This document shows, one piece after another, positions 45,844-58,222 of a stretch of 64,000 nucleotides of DNA (position 1 is the stretch's first letter; every line of letters starts with the position of its first letter). This DNA comes from Ipomoea triloba (lineage: Eukaryota > Streptophyta > Magnoliopsida > Solanales > Convolvulaceae). Location: positions 21,798,667-21,862,666 of the forward strand of contig NC_044919.1 in the NCBI RefSeq assembly GCF_003576645.1, in the 5' to 3' direction. The notes beneath the pieces are model-generated. The model did no database searches. It was not told the DNA's origin and was given only the letters and a program-made list of their open reading frames with translations. Made by a program: the position numbers and the translations under genes.

Positions 45844-45962
45844 AAATGACATTTTAAGTGGCTATTTTGTGGTACAATTATATGTGGGGTACACTTCCAA
45901 TTTGGGTGAGAAGAAGGTGATAAGTCATTATGAAGCGAACCGTCATCCTAGTGAAAAGGTTG

Positions 45963-46175
45963 CACTACAAGAAAAATCGCAAATCGCGAAATAGCAAAAT
46001 TCTGTCGTGAAACTCTTTTGGCGACGGAATTGCGACCGAATTTATTCCGTCGTCTATCGGCTTGTCGTATTTTCTTTCACGACAGAATAATTCTGTCGCA
46101 ATATCCGTCGCTATATTGCGATGGAATTGTTTCCGTCGCGATTTTCCGTCGCAATTCGCGATTTTTCTTGTAGTG
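45963..46175. mobile_element. CACTA MITE with 3-bp TSD
   Basis: A 213-bp element with perfect CACTACAAGAAAAATCGC ends, flanked by TTG (45960-45962 and 46176-46178). CACTA ends and a 3-bp duplication define En/Spm-type elements. The interior has repeated CCGTCGCRA words (subterminal repeats) and no transposase. Confidence 0.95.
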
Positions 46176-46178
46176 TTG

Positions 46179-47689
46179 AGGATAATTTCGCTATTGTTAA
46201 AGAATGTGGATGGTTGGACGAGTCACAATCTGACTTCTTTAACGGGTATATCCGATGTGTGGATAGGTACCACCTTGTGTGAGTGGATGGCTGAACAATG
46301 GAACATGGCACGAGTTTGAAGGACTACTGCAAGATAGGAATAAGGAATTTGTTTCCAATGTACTTTCCTATTTATTTATTTTATATAAATTTGTTGTAGT
46401 ATCCTTGTAATATATTTTTATTGAATAAAAATATAATTGTTCCATTGTGTTAATTGAATCTTAGTACATACGAATTATTTGATAGAATAATGTTAAATGT
46501 ATGCAAAGATTCAATATGGATGCTCTGTCCATACGTAGCATTACGTAGAAAAATGCTAAAATAGCTTAACGGCCGAAACGAAATGTAACAAGTGTTGCAT
46601 TTTGAAATCCTGTAGTAAAGGACTTCGATTCTAGTTCATGTAGAACGATAAGGATTTCAATAATAAATTTGTTAAAATTGGGATAGCTATATAATCATGA
46701 GTGTCACAACTCAAGTGTATGGAATATTTTTAATAATATTCTTAATATGATTATATAAGCTTGATTCAACTAGTTGGAAAATTAGGTTGACTTGATCTTG
46801 TTAATTGTGTTAAAATTAACTTGATCGAAATTCCAAATTATACTAGTATGAAATTAAATTTGAGACAAATGAAGAAATGTTAAGACGTAAAAATTAAGCT
46901 TGAGCTTAATGAAAAAATGCTAATTAAATTTAGCATTGTTTAAGCACTAAATATAGTGCTACTGAATGTCCAAAAATTAAATTAGCACTTTGAAGTGTTA
47001 ATTAAGTACTATGCCTTAAAGCACTCATTATGGTGTTATCGGTTATTTAGTTAATAGCACCTAGTGGTGCTATGTGACTTGAGCATCGAATGGTGCTAAA
47101 TGTCGACGATGCACCGATTCGTGCTTTGGCCTTTCGGTCAATTTCGAATGGATTTGTAAGTGGTAATTTGTTTGCACCTACGAGATGTGTTAATTTGTAG
47201 CACATATTTATTCTTTAAAAGAATAAAGTAGAAAATCAAATTAATTGTGGAATTAATGCGGTTAAAAGCGATCGATGTGGTAAATATGAAACACTTATTG
47301 GTGATTTCTGCACAAGTGTTGGTACCATACTCGAGCGTATGGCACGGTGTTCACTTCAATCGAACGATGTTAAATTTTTGGTGATATCACTATATGTTTA
47401 TACACGATAAACTCTTCATGGGTAGTAACGATGAGATGATCAAGTCTACCAAGAACATGTTAAATTTTTGAGATTTGACATGATGATATGGGTTTTGGCA
47501 AATTTAATCTCCGAGATTAAAATTGTGAAAGGACCGGATGGTCTCGTGTGAAGTCAATCTTATTGTGTTGGTTAAATCCCTGTAATTTAACAAAGATGGT
47601 AATCAAGTAGCTTAGACGGCGTTAGATACTAATGTACAACTATCTAAAAATCACGGAGATTGTATTTCTATAGTATAATACATTCAGGT
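46179..47689. other. Non-coding Copia-associated or intergenic DNA
   Basis: Includes AATAAAAATATAATTG (about 46420), a plausible polyadenylation region of a retroelement. No gene is supported. Confidence 0.4.
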
Positions 47690-48430
47690 TATTGGTAGTT
47701 TAATTGTATCTAATGAGTTATACTGTGCCGGATATTGCCTTGTGATTAACAAGTTCAGTAGTCATACAAGTAACCCTAGTGATACGCACTAGATGGCAAT
47801 AGTGAGAGTTATGAGATACCTACGGTACAGTCATGACTTTGGACTGCACTACGTCTGATATCCAACTGTACTTAAAGTGTATGGCACGTTAACCGGATAT
47901 CAAATGGACGCTATGTCCATGAATGGCTACATGTTTATGTGAGCTAGTGTAGTCGGTTGAGTGGAAATTCTCGAAACAATTTGAGAGAGCTAGATCCTAG
48001 ATGGAATCTGAGTTGATAGCCTTAAGAGGCTGAATAGCTATGTCATTTTCTTGAGAATATTCCTAGTTGAGGAAAACTCATACCTCCAATATATGTGCAT
48101 TGCGATAGTCAAGCTAAACTTGGTAGAATATAGAGTTACATGGTAAGTCTAGACTTAAAAGTAGTAGACAGAATACCATTAAACAATATCTCACGTCTGG
48201 TGTTGTCTCTGTTAACTATGTGAGGTCAAAGGATAACGTAGCAACTGCTAACCTGAGGGTAATAAATGGTTGTTGAGAAATTGTAACGAGGAATGGATTT
48301 GAAGCCCTTGGAATAAGTTCTATAGTGGATACCCAACCCAGTTGGACCTAGGTTCAATGGGACAGCTAAATTATGGAACGAAGCGTGTCACTATGAGGGT
48401 CTCAGACTCCCTACCACTTCTCATTAGAAC
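47690..48430 (+). pseudogene. Heavily decayed Copia RNase H region
   Basis: Without a long open frame, pieces in all three frames match the order of a Copia RNase H end: HWMAIVRVMRYLRYSHDFGL with HYVRYPTVLK, then a QNTIKQYLTSGVVSVNYV-like word (about 48175-48240) and RSKDNVA. The lineage differs from the RE1-like fragments. Downstream sequence to 49037 is non-coding and may be its 3' LTR region. Confidence 0.55.
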
Positions 48431-49037
48431 AGTGACTCCGGTACGAGGTTAGCCATTTGTTGCTTTAATGATTTGAATGTTGATTGACATGTGTGAGTAT
48501 GAGGGATACTCGAAAAATAATCACCTATGTGAGAGAGAAGTGATGGTCACTTCAAAGGAGAATTGATGGCCTAGGATCAATTTTGAAGAAACTAAAGACT
48601 CTATTAAATGCTAAAGAATAACAGTGCGCCACAAGTTAGATGATTTTGTTCTAATAAATTCCTTAATATTGTTATAACATTTTCATAAATATGTTACACA
48701 ACCAAATGTCCAACAATTTGAACTTATGAATTTATATGAACAAATTCAAGATTAGTACTTGTGGAATCTTTTGGACTTATTGTTTGACATACAATCCAAT
48801 TTGAATTGGGATGTATGAAGACAATAATTAAATCCATAATCTTTAGTGGAGCACCTTAATGATCTTTTTCTAAATGATCACTCTTACTGTTCTTTAGCAA
48901 AACTAATGATATACACACTTATAATTTATTTAACCAACTAATAAATGAGGATACAATTCCCCACCGTTAGTTGGCATACTAAATAATCAATATTTGGTTC
49001 CAATAAAAGTCCAACTAAATAATGAAGATATAATTCC

Positions 49038-49720
49038 GGGAAAACCCTAATCTTGCCTCCCTTTTCTCTCTAAAATCAAACGCCTTTCTCTGCTGCTCAA
49101 CTTCGGCTTCCATCGCCGGCCTCCGGCCGGAGCTCTAATGGAGCTTTGAGTCGGCGGTTTTGGTCACCTTCTATGTTTGCTCTCGCTCTTCTTCTGCCCC
49201 GACCACCGTCGCAGCTCCGTCCACCTCCGACCACCGCCACAGATCTTCTTCTTCCGTTTTCTCTCCCTTTGAATAAAATAATAGTAGGTAGGTATTGGGG
49301 TTTGTGTTGGTAGTCTTAAACTCCCAACCCTACTTTGACTTTACCCACTTTTTATTTTCTCTATTATTGTGTTTTCCTCTCGTTAGTTTCACGAGCTTTT
49401 TTCCCCTCGTTACTTTCACGAGCTTTTCATTTTCATTAGCATAAATCGTTTAGTTTGGTTTCGACAAGTGTTGATCTTATCCTGGGCGAGCAAAAAAGAA
49501 TGATGACGAAGACCCAGATCTTTGATGAAGCTTTAAGCTCCCTGAAGGAACATAGCTTCATAGTTATAAAACAGTCTGCGATTCAAGTTTTCTATAGCAT
49601 AGTTAGAAAAGTTGTTTCTATGTCTGACTGTAATGAATGGTTTACCATTTCATTGATCATTGATGTAAACTTTTTATGTTATGAAATAATGGAATAGCTA
49701 CGTTTACCTTCAAAAAAAAA
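49038..49720 (+). mobile_element. Poly-A retroposon with 16-bp target duplication
   Basis: A 683-bp insert starting GGGAAAACCCTAATC and ending in nine A. It is flanked by the perfect direct repeat ATGAAGATATAATTCC (49022-49037 and 49721-49736). Length, tail and long duplication are typical of LINE-mediated retroposition. The first part is CT-rich with CCGGCCTCCGGCCGG, like a 5' UTR; the later part has an 80-codon frame (49455-49697) without known domain. It could be a retroposed transcript or a non-autonomous LINE. Confidence 0.85.
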
Positions 49721-49739
49721 ATGAAGATATAATTCCCAC

Positions 49740-50760
49740 CATAGTTGGGCATACTAAAAATAAACAAAATACACCTTCCAAAACCAAGTTAGAATTTGGC
49801 TCTAAAGATATATTTTATTCTTGAAATCCAAAATAAGTATATCATATCACGTAACTTACTATAATTAGTCCAAAGAACCAAGTAAGCTTTCATGGATTAA
49901 TTAATAAAAGGGGCTAAATTTTGGGAAGTAACTGAATACATGTTTTGCCAATGCAAACTATGAAACTTAGACTTTATAATTGAACTAAATTTACAAATTC
50001 TAAAAAATTGTGATTAAATCATTATCTCATGGGTTAAGAGATTTATTGACATAAAACTTACTTGTGCGCTAAAGTCTTAATTATATTAAATCCAATTAAG
50101 AAAACCTTATGATAATATTTTATCTCAATTACCAAATAGTCAGAAGAACCTAGTGACATAAAACTTGTCTGTGGGCTAAAATCTTACTCAATCCGATCCA
50201 ACTGAAATTTTTTTATTTATGATGAAACAATTTATCAAATGAGTTGAAGAACCAAGTGACATAAAACTTGCCTGTGGACTAAAGTTTTAATTCAATAAGA
50301 TTCATTACAACCATTATGATAAAAAAACTTAAAGAAATCAAATTCATTTTCCTTAACCCCCGTGGGCAATTCAAGAAATATGATCCAAAGTTTACATCAT
50401 AAAATTAAACTTCATGATAGAATTGGAAATTATTTACAAATAAATATAAAGTAAATAAATTGATTTATTTCTATCATCACTGATAAAACTACTAAACTAC
50501 ATTCCGATACATAATTTTCTGTTGGCTAAATTATGATCGTAGTCCAGTATTTCATCCTAATTAATTATACAAATATAACGAAATTGCATGTGGACTAAAT
50601 TCCATCATATTACATACAATTAACCACAACTTATATGTCTAAAACTTTATATGATCAAGATAAACCACTTAATATTTAATTTTAACTGATTAAGGATGTT
50701 GTGGCTACTCCCCAACCAAATTAAAAATATAAGAACACTAGACATTTATCAAATCCTTGT
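49740..50760 (-). mobile_element. Third Copia leader relative
   Basis: 50460-50720 aligns with the Copia A leader (24040-24260) and the Copia B leader (8240-8460), including ATTTCATCCTAATTA and GATGTTGTGGCTACTC. Upstream, the word TTGCCTGTGGRCTAAA recurs at about 50061, 50168, 50271 and 50591. There are no LTRs or coding parts nearby, so this is a fragment. Confidence 0.65.
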
Positions 50761-51275
50761 GTAAGCTTTCAGCATTAATTCTTAGATAATGGAACTAGGT
50801 AGTGAACATTCAGAGTCTTAATTCATTTGTTATGGAATTAATTTATTAATTAATTTCAGAATTAATTCTTAGATTTAGATAATGGTCTGCAGTTATGGGG
50901 GTTATCTGACTGATTTTGTTATTAGATTAATGTCATTTAGAAGCCAAGAAAAATCAGAATTTTTCACTCCAAAAACGTTGTCACTCTTCTCAAAACTCTG
51001 CCCATTCATTTTCGAAAAGCTTGTGTTTAAGCCAGTTGTTCTAGTTTGCTGAAGGGCTATAGTTTAAGTGCTCAAGACTATAGCTCCATTGATCCATTTT
51101 ATCCTGGGAGACCGATAGTACAACGCTCCTATCACCCTCAGGAGGTACTGAATCGGTTTTAATTTAAGGAAAGAGTGTTTCGCTCGACTTGAATCCTTTA
51201 CTTCTCCTTCTCTTTTTCTTGGTACATGGGATTAATTCTTAAAATTTAAATCCCTTATATATATATATGTATATA

Positions 51276-51340
<65 letters not shown>

Positions 51341-51863
51341 TTTATATATGTATTCTGTTTTGGTTTCAAACCAAATTGTGGTGGGATTAATTTTTCTATA
51401 AAATTAAATCCTTGTACTAGTTTCGTACTAGTAGTGTTGGGATCATTTTTCCGTAAATATATATATCCCATCATTTGTGTTATATATATTTTGATTATAT
51501 ATATACAGTTTTTTGAACTATATATATTATTTTGCATAAAATTAACTTATTCTGTCCTACAACTAGTATACCATGTGTTTAGGTGATTATTAGGACTCTA
51601 TGTATTTGAGTTAGATTATGATTACTTATCCTAGTCTCCGATCCCCATCCTAGTCTTTCTATGATTCTCCTAGTATATATATTATTGTGCATGTACTCTT
51701 GTAATCTGTCAATACAATTTACAGTTCTCATCTATAATAGTAATAAATAAAATTTTAAAATAAATGTACTAAACTAGTAATAAATAGTTAATCATCACAA
51801 ATTCTAATTAAAATAGTAACAAGATATCCAATATCAAAATTTAAAATATTTTTAAATTTCAAC
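50761..51863. other. Intergenic DNA with long (TA)n
   Basis: (TA)n microsatellite at about 51257-51335. The words GGGATTAATT and TTTCGTACTAGTAGTGTTGGGAT suggest retroelement non-coding sequence. No gene. Confidence 0.45.
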
Positions 51864-52140
51864 GATTCCAATTTAAGTAACTTCTCCACACATATAAAGA
51901 GAGAGACTCTAGGTCAAGTTCAAGATATATAGGGGTTGTTTAGCAACTTAGAAAAATGGAGAATTTTTCAAAAAATGGAGAATTTTTCAAAAAAATGGAG
52001 AATTGAAGGAGTGGAAAAAGGAAAATTGGAGAAGTTGTTTACTAAATTCATTCTTCCAATTTCATTCTTCACTCCATTCTTCAAATTCTTATACAAATTT
52101 GGAGAGATTAAAAACAACTCTCTGTAAATGGAGGGATGGA

Positions 52141-52277
52141 ATAGGGCGGGTAAATAGTGCTCTCTCCTTTGAGGTCTGGGTTTTGAATCCTGCTGGGTGC
52201 AATGCGTGTGTATGCCTATATCTCTTTTGTTCTTTCCCCACCCTGCTGCGCCTGAACAAATTTGTTCTTTTGTTTTT
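52141..52277 (+). mobile_element. tRNA-derived SINE (duplicated at 53518-53652)
   Basis: GTAAATAGTGCTCTCTCC (box A-like) is followed by GGGTTTTGAATCCTG (box B-like). Then comes a T-rich tail (TTGTTCTTTTGTTTTTTACT), the composition of plant SINE 3' ends. It abuts the Helitron terminus at 52286. Confidence 0.5.
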
Positions 52278-52600
52278 TACTTTAACTAGTATTTTTGCCC
52301 ATGCGTTGCACGGAATGGATTTGTTATAATATTTAAAGAATATTTTGATCAATATACAATTATATATATTATAACATCGAATATTATATAGCGCAATTGA
52401 TGAAATTGATTGGATCGATTATGTTTTCTGATGTTTTCCTTTGAATTAGAACAAATAATTGTCCAATTACCCGGGCGTGGATAAATTTTTTTATTATATA
52501 TTGAGATAATAAAAATAAATATGAAATTATAAAAAATTCTAATATTGAACATGTACATTTATTATTTTTTTTTAAACCAAAACACGTAAGCTTTATTAAA

Positions 52601-53140
52601 TCAAAGCCGAGATAAAGTCAGGTGGGATAGCATCCCAAAATAATGAATGTGCTTGTGAATAGGCAATAGAAGCAAGTGAGTGCGCACCTTGGTTCGCAGA
52701 CCTCGGTACCACACTAATTGAAAAATGAGTAAAGGATGACAGAATAGCCTTCGAGCATTTAACGAAAAGGCCACATAAGAATGTAGATTAGATTGTTCTG
52801 AAGATAATAACCGTTGAAGAGCAGTGCAATCCGTGTGAAGAGCTACCGAAGTTAGACCACGATCCCGAATCCAAGAAAGGACCTCCTTACAAGCTACTGA
52901 CTCGGCCATGAGCGGTGAGAAGCAGTCGTGTAGGGGTCCATTGAAAGCCGCCAAGAAAGTTCCTTGTGCCGAGAGGAGGATTGCCCCCACCGTCGCCCTC
53001 CTCGTTGATGCCTGATAACCAGCATCAAAAGAAGCAGCTATACGGAGGGTCGCCGACGGTAGATGATGAAGCAGCCAAGGTCTCAACGCGTGGCACAGCA
53101 GCAGCGGATGTCGACTGTCGGCAGTGAATGATAAGCACAT
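52601..53140 (-). pseudogene. Duplicate of LINE 3 RNase H region
   Basis: Same RNase H segment as 53973-54500, with two one-base frame disruptions (AAAA near 53030; a missing G near 52755). It lies in the copy before the gap and is probably an assembly duplicate. Confidence 0.8.
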
Positions 53141-53214
53141 TTTTTACTACTTTATTTTATTATATTTTACTTAATAATTTTATTAATTAATTATATTTTT
53201 GCTTATTCTTATTA

Positions 53215-53239
53215 NNNNNNNNNNNNNNNNNNNNNNNNN
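53215..53239. other. 25-bp N gap
   Basis: Unknown bases. A round gap size of this kind is normally a scaffolding placeholder. It sits exactly between the two 1.35-kb copies. Confidence 1.
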
Positions 53240-53240
53240 A

Positions 53241-54592
53241 GATTCCAATTTAAGTAACTTCTCCACACATATAAAGAGAGAGACTCTAGGTCAAGTTCAA
53301 GATATATAGGGGTTGTTTAGCAACTTAGAAAAATGGAGAATTTTTCAAAAAATGGAGAATTTTTCAAAAAAATGGAGAATTGAAGGAGTGGAAAAAGGAA
53401 AATTGGAGAAGTTGTTTACTAAATTCATTCTTCCAATTTCATTCTTCACTCCATTCTTCAAATTCTTATACAAATTTGGAGAGATTAAAAACAACTCTCT
53501 GTAAATGGAGGGATGGAATAGGGCGGTAAATAGTGCTCTCTCCTTGAGGTCTGGGTTTTGAATCCTGCTGGGTGCAATGCGTGTGTATGCCTATATCTCT
53601 TTTGTTCTTTCCCCACCCTGCTGCGCCTGAACAAATTTGTTCTTTTGTTTTTTACTTTAACTAGTATTTTTGCCCATGCGTTGCACGGAATGGATTTGTT
53701 ATAATATTTAAAGAATATTTTGATCAATATACAATTATATATATTATAACATCGAATATTATATAGCGCAATTGATGAAATTGATTGTATCGATTATGTT
53801 TTCTGATGTTTTCCTGGCTTGAATTAGAACAAATAATTGTCCTATTACCCGTGCGTGGATACATTTTTTATTATATATTGAGATAATAAAAATAAATATG
53901 AAATTATAAAAAATTCTAATATTGAACATGTACATTTATTATTTTTTTTTAAACCAAAACACGTAAGCTTTATTAAATCAAAGCCGAGATAAAGTCAGGT
54001 GGGATAGCATCCCAAAATAATGAATGTGCTTGTGAATAGGCAATAGAAGCAAGTGAGTGCGCACCTTGGTTCGCAGACCTCGGTACCACACTAATTGAAA
54101 AATGAGTAAAGGATGACAGAATAGCCTTCGAGGCATTTAACGAAAAGGCCACATAAGAATGTAGATTAGATTGTTCTGAAGATAATAACCGTTGAAGAGC
54201 AGTGCAATCCGTGTGAAGAGCTACCGAAGTTAGACCACGATCCCGAATCCAAGAAAGGACCTCCTTACAAGCTACTGACTCGGCCATGAGCGGTGAGAAG
54301 CAGTCGTGTAGGGGTCCATTGAAAGCCGCCAAGAAAGTTCCTTGTGCCGAGAGGAGGATTGCCCCCACCGTCGCCCTCCTCGTTGATGCCTGATAACCAG
54401 CATCAAAGAAGCAGCTATACGGAGGGTCGCCGACGGTAGATGATGAAGCAGCCAAGGTCTCAACGCGTGGCACAGCAGCAGCGGATGTCGACTGTCGGCA
54501 GTGAATGATAAGCACATTTTTACTACTTTATTTTATTATATTTTACTTAATAATTTTTATTAATTAATTATATTTTTTGCTTATTCTTATTA
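53241..54592. repeat. 1.35-kb direct duplication, copy 2 (after N gap)
   Basis: See copy 1. This copy is the one connected with the rest of LINE 3 and the complete solo LTR, and its RNase H frame is intact. Confidence 0.9.
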
Positions 54593-57500
54593 AATAATTA
54601 TATTTATATTTACTTTGTTTTTATCTAATAATAACAATAATAAAATAGCATGCTTATAGATTAGAATTCTACTTGGACTTTAATCTAATTAAAATGTGAT
54701 TTATGTAAATAAGGAATTAGTGAAAGACCTTTGTGTGGCAGAACTAGTCTTCCTTTCTCGAGTCAACAACGCCAAACGAAGGAAGGGGCGTAGCACCAAA
54801 GTCGCGAAAAATCTCAGCGATCTAACAAATTATTAGCGCGGCGGTTGAGTTGGCATTCGGAGGAGCTGTTGGATTGGAGTGATGTAAAAGAGGGCGCAGA
54901 AATGTTGGAGGGGATCATCAATTCACCCGGATCAATTCTGATTCGGCGGCCGTTCCTAGTGTTCGGCGTTGGCTTCAACAATTAATCCATTCAGGTAGTT
55001 AGCGAATTAATCTCGGCGGCAACGCGATCTGAACAGCAGTTTAATATTCCAGTGGCGTTGAGCGAAGCAGGTCCTCCGGTCGGCATGGTTCAGCTCGGCG
55101 GCAAAATTCATCTGGTGCGAAAAAAAATCTGTTCGGCTCTTCTTGGCTATGAAATTGGTTGGTGGCGTCTTTAATTTCTAGAAGATTAAGCAATATTCTG
55201 TTCCCTTGCTTTTGTTTTGGAGTTACAACAATTAGTAATTTATATTTCATTCATTCTGCAACAATTCTTATTAAGCAATCATTCATTCTATGCTTTTCCT
55301 TTTGTTTTAAATTGGGTTGGCAATAATTCTTAGTTAGCAATTCAATTCATTATGCAATTCCTGTTACAATACTACTGTTTGCTGCCTACATTTATTTTTA
55401 ATGCCTAATGTTTGATTACAGTACTTAATGCAATCTTTAGTGGTGAATTATTAGTTAAACGCAATTCCTATACTATAATCTCTCGTACTGCTTAGTGTTT
55501 AAATATTGCATTTGTCTAAGCTAATTTACTAGTGTTGGCTTAATTCTATTTCATTTGATTTAGTACTTTAAATTGTTGAATTGCATTGTTTTAGTTCCCT
55601 GAGGGATCGACCCTTGCATTCTGCACACTATTACTACGATTGACTCGGGCACTTGCGAGGACTTATTAAAATTGTCCATCAGTGAACATCTCCCCATGGA
55701 CAGATAGCCGCGTTCGCCATATTCCACAGCTGCCGTGGTGATGGCAAGCACCCATCCCAAACAGCCATGTTGCGTGCTTTCCATAGATGATATAGGACTG
55801 CCACCACCGCAATAAGCTGCTCGTTTGAAAGGGAATCCATTGCATTAGAGAACCATTCACAAAAATCAGCCCCCCCTATGGTATGAATTGGAATAGAAGA
55901 GGCATGCCAAACCAATGTTGAAAACTCACACAAAATGAAAGTATGCATTAATCTCTCATGAGATTGACCATACATAGGGCATGTAGGATCAATATCAACC
56001 CTCTTTAAAATTAGATTTGGTGCAATGGGGAGAATATCAGAAAGAGCTCTCCAGAGGAAAGTCCTCCACTTGGGAGGGGATTTAAGTTTCCAAAGGGAAA
56101 GCCATTTATCAAAACCACCTGCAACATTGTTAATCTCACCACAAATGCGTCTCTAACCATCCTTAACAGTGTAACAACCCGTTGGGTCTCCATTCCAATA
56201 CCACGAATCTTCATAGTCAGGGCGCACCGGAATACTCACAATGCGGTTCGCATCCGTAGGGGAGAAAATATCATGTATAATATCCCGATCCCACGTTTTT
56301 GTAACCGGGTCAATTAAGCCTGAAACCAAAGAACCATCAAGTGTCTGGGGCATAGTAGTTTGAACCATAGGTCCAGGGTCATCCGGTAGCCAACGATGTC
56401 CCCAAATCAATGTGGTGTTACCATTCCCAATCATTCTCCTCACCCCTGAACAAACCAGCTCATGAGCAGCCATAATACTCCGCCAGCAGTAACTCAGGCA
56501 GCCACCAACAGAGGCCTCAATAAAAGAGGTTTTTGGAAAATATCTTGCTTTATATAGACGTGCCACGAGAGGATTAGACAAAAATCTCCAAGCTTGTTTA
56601 CCTAGCATAGCTAGATTAAACGCCCTTAAATCCTTGAAACCCAATCCCCCAAACTTCTTAGGGACACACAAACGGTCCCATGCTTTCCAATGAATACCCC
56701 TAGAATCCCCTGAACCCCACCAATAGTGATTCAAGGTTCTCTGAATTGATAAACAAACAGAATCAGGGAGCAGGAAAACACTCATAGAGAAAGTGGGCAT
56801 AGATTGTGCCACACTCTTGAGTAGTACTTCTTTACCTGCCTTTGAAATCAGTCTCTTGTTCCACGAACCAACTCTGTGCCTGATTTTATCCTGAATGTAT
56901 GCAAACACCATCCTTTTGTTCCGTCCTATAAAAGAGGGCAACCCCAGATACTTCCCAAAGTTAGGAGCCATACTAACACCCAAAACCGCAGCCACTGTCT
57001 CCCTATCCGCCAAGGCGGTATTCCTGCTAAAACAAACACTTGACTTGTTATAATTTACCTCCTGGCCTGACATTGCCTCATAAACTTGTAAACACTGTTT
57101 GACCACTCCTGCTTCCTGGCTATTTGCCTTAAAGAACAGGAGGTTGTCATTTGCAAAAAATAAATGTGAGATTGCAGGAGCCCCTCTAGCCACCCTGCAA
57201 CCATGAATTTCCTTCCTAGATTCAGCCTGTTGGGGCAACAAAGAAAGTCCCTCTGCACAGATAATAAATAGGTATGGAGAAAGCGGATCACCTTGACGGA
57301 TACCCCGAGATGGGGTAACTTGCCCTACATTCTCCCCATTAACCAAAAAATTATATGTTACAGTAAAGACACACAGCATAATCAAATTCACCCACTGTGG
57401 CACAAACCCCAGAGCTTCTAACATGTTACGTAGAAAACTCCATTCCATCCGATCGTAAGCTTTGGCCATATCAAGCTTTAGAGCCCCCCAGCCTACAATC

Positions 57501-58222
57501 CCACATTGTTTCCTATTCAGATAATGACCCACCTCTGCAGCAATGAGAATGTTATCTGTAATAAGTCTATCTAGGATAAACGCACTCTGAGATTCAGATA
57601 TAACATCCCCTAACAACGGCTTCAACCTGTTAGCCACCACCTTCGCCATAATTTTGTAAACCACATTGCACAGTGCAATGGGTCGAAGATCAGACACTGA
57701 CTCCGGGGTAGACTTTTTCGGGATTAGGACAACATTAGTATCATTCAAGCCATCAGGGAAAGAACATGTAGATAAGTAGTTAATCACAAAAGCTGTCACA
57801 TCTTCCCCCACTATATTCCAGAACTGCTGATAAAATCCTGGATTCATTCCATCCGGGACAGGAGCCTTGTCCGGAAACATAGAAAATAAAGCAGATTTAA
57901 CCTCCTCCGCCTCAAAACGCTTCAGAAGCGAATCGTTTTGACTATGGGAGACACGGGGGTTAATAGAAGTGAAGAAATCATCCATTGGGGTGGTGGCATT
58001 TGAGGCAAAAATACTATTAAAATAATCTAAAACAATAGAATTCAGCCCCTCCCCTTCTACCCAAACACCAGCATTATTTTTCAATCTAGAGAGGGTGTTT
58101 TTCTTCTTCCGTGCGGAAGCATACCTATGGAAGAACTTCGTATTAGCATCAGCACCCCTCAACCAGTGTTGTTTCGCCCGTTGTCTCCAGAAGACATCTT
58201 CTTGAGTTTCCAGCCGACACAA
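53973..58222 (-). pseudogene. LINE 3 ORF2 (RT, zf-RVT, RNase H), interrupted
   Basis: RT occupies 58222-56153 (689 codons): DKAPVPDGMNPGFYQQF, LDMAKAYDRMEWSFLRNML, SRGIRQGDPLSPYLF. The active site reads FAND instead of FADD (AAT for the first Asp, about 57159), which should abolish activity. TAG at 56155-56153 breaks zf-RVT; the same frame goes on to 55682 (WLSLWKLKSPPKWRTFLWRA, CPMYGQSHERLMHTFILC). The solo LTR follows, then RNase H at 54500-53973 (FFDAGYQAS, AESVACKEVLSWI, PRSANQGAHSLASIA). Removing the LTR and one GTGAA copy joins the two parts in frame. Confidence 0.9.
54506..55681. mobile_element. Solo LTR (Gypsy-type) with 5-bp TSD
   Basis: A 1176-bp segment starting TGATAAGCACATTTTT and ending AATTGTCCATCA, flanked by GTGAA (54501-54505 and 55682-55686). 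The end contains GAGGGATCGACCCTTGCATT and GACTCGGGCACTTGCGAGGA, a phrase usual near the 3' end of Tat-like Gypsy LTRs. No internal retroviral genes remain, so it arose by LTR-LTR recombination. The first 86 bp also occur at 53129-53214 in the duplicate. Confidence 0.9.

Larger units (their letters stand above)
51864..53214. repeat. 1.35-kb direct duplication, copy 1 (before N gap)
   Basis: Nearly identical to 53241-54592. Most differences are homopolymer-length changes (GGG/GG, TTT/TT, AAAA/AAA, T6/T5) plus a few base changes around 52390-52490. Each copy ends at the same TTCTTATTA word inside the same solo LTR. Probably an unmerged contig overlap and not a biological duplication. Confidence 0.9.

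Noticed and set aside
51232..51537. 101-codon frame with repeated YIYI
   Set aside because: Translation of a (TA)n run; no domain.
51864..54592. Genuine segmental duplication
   Set aside because: Possible, but the gap position and homopolymer-type differences favour an assembly overlap; kept as a finding to test.
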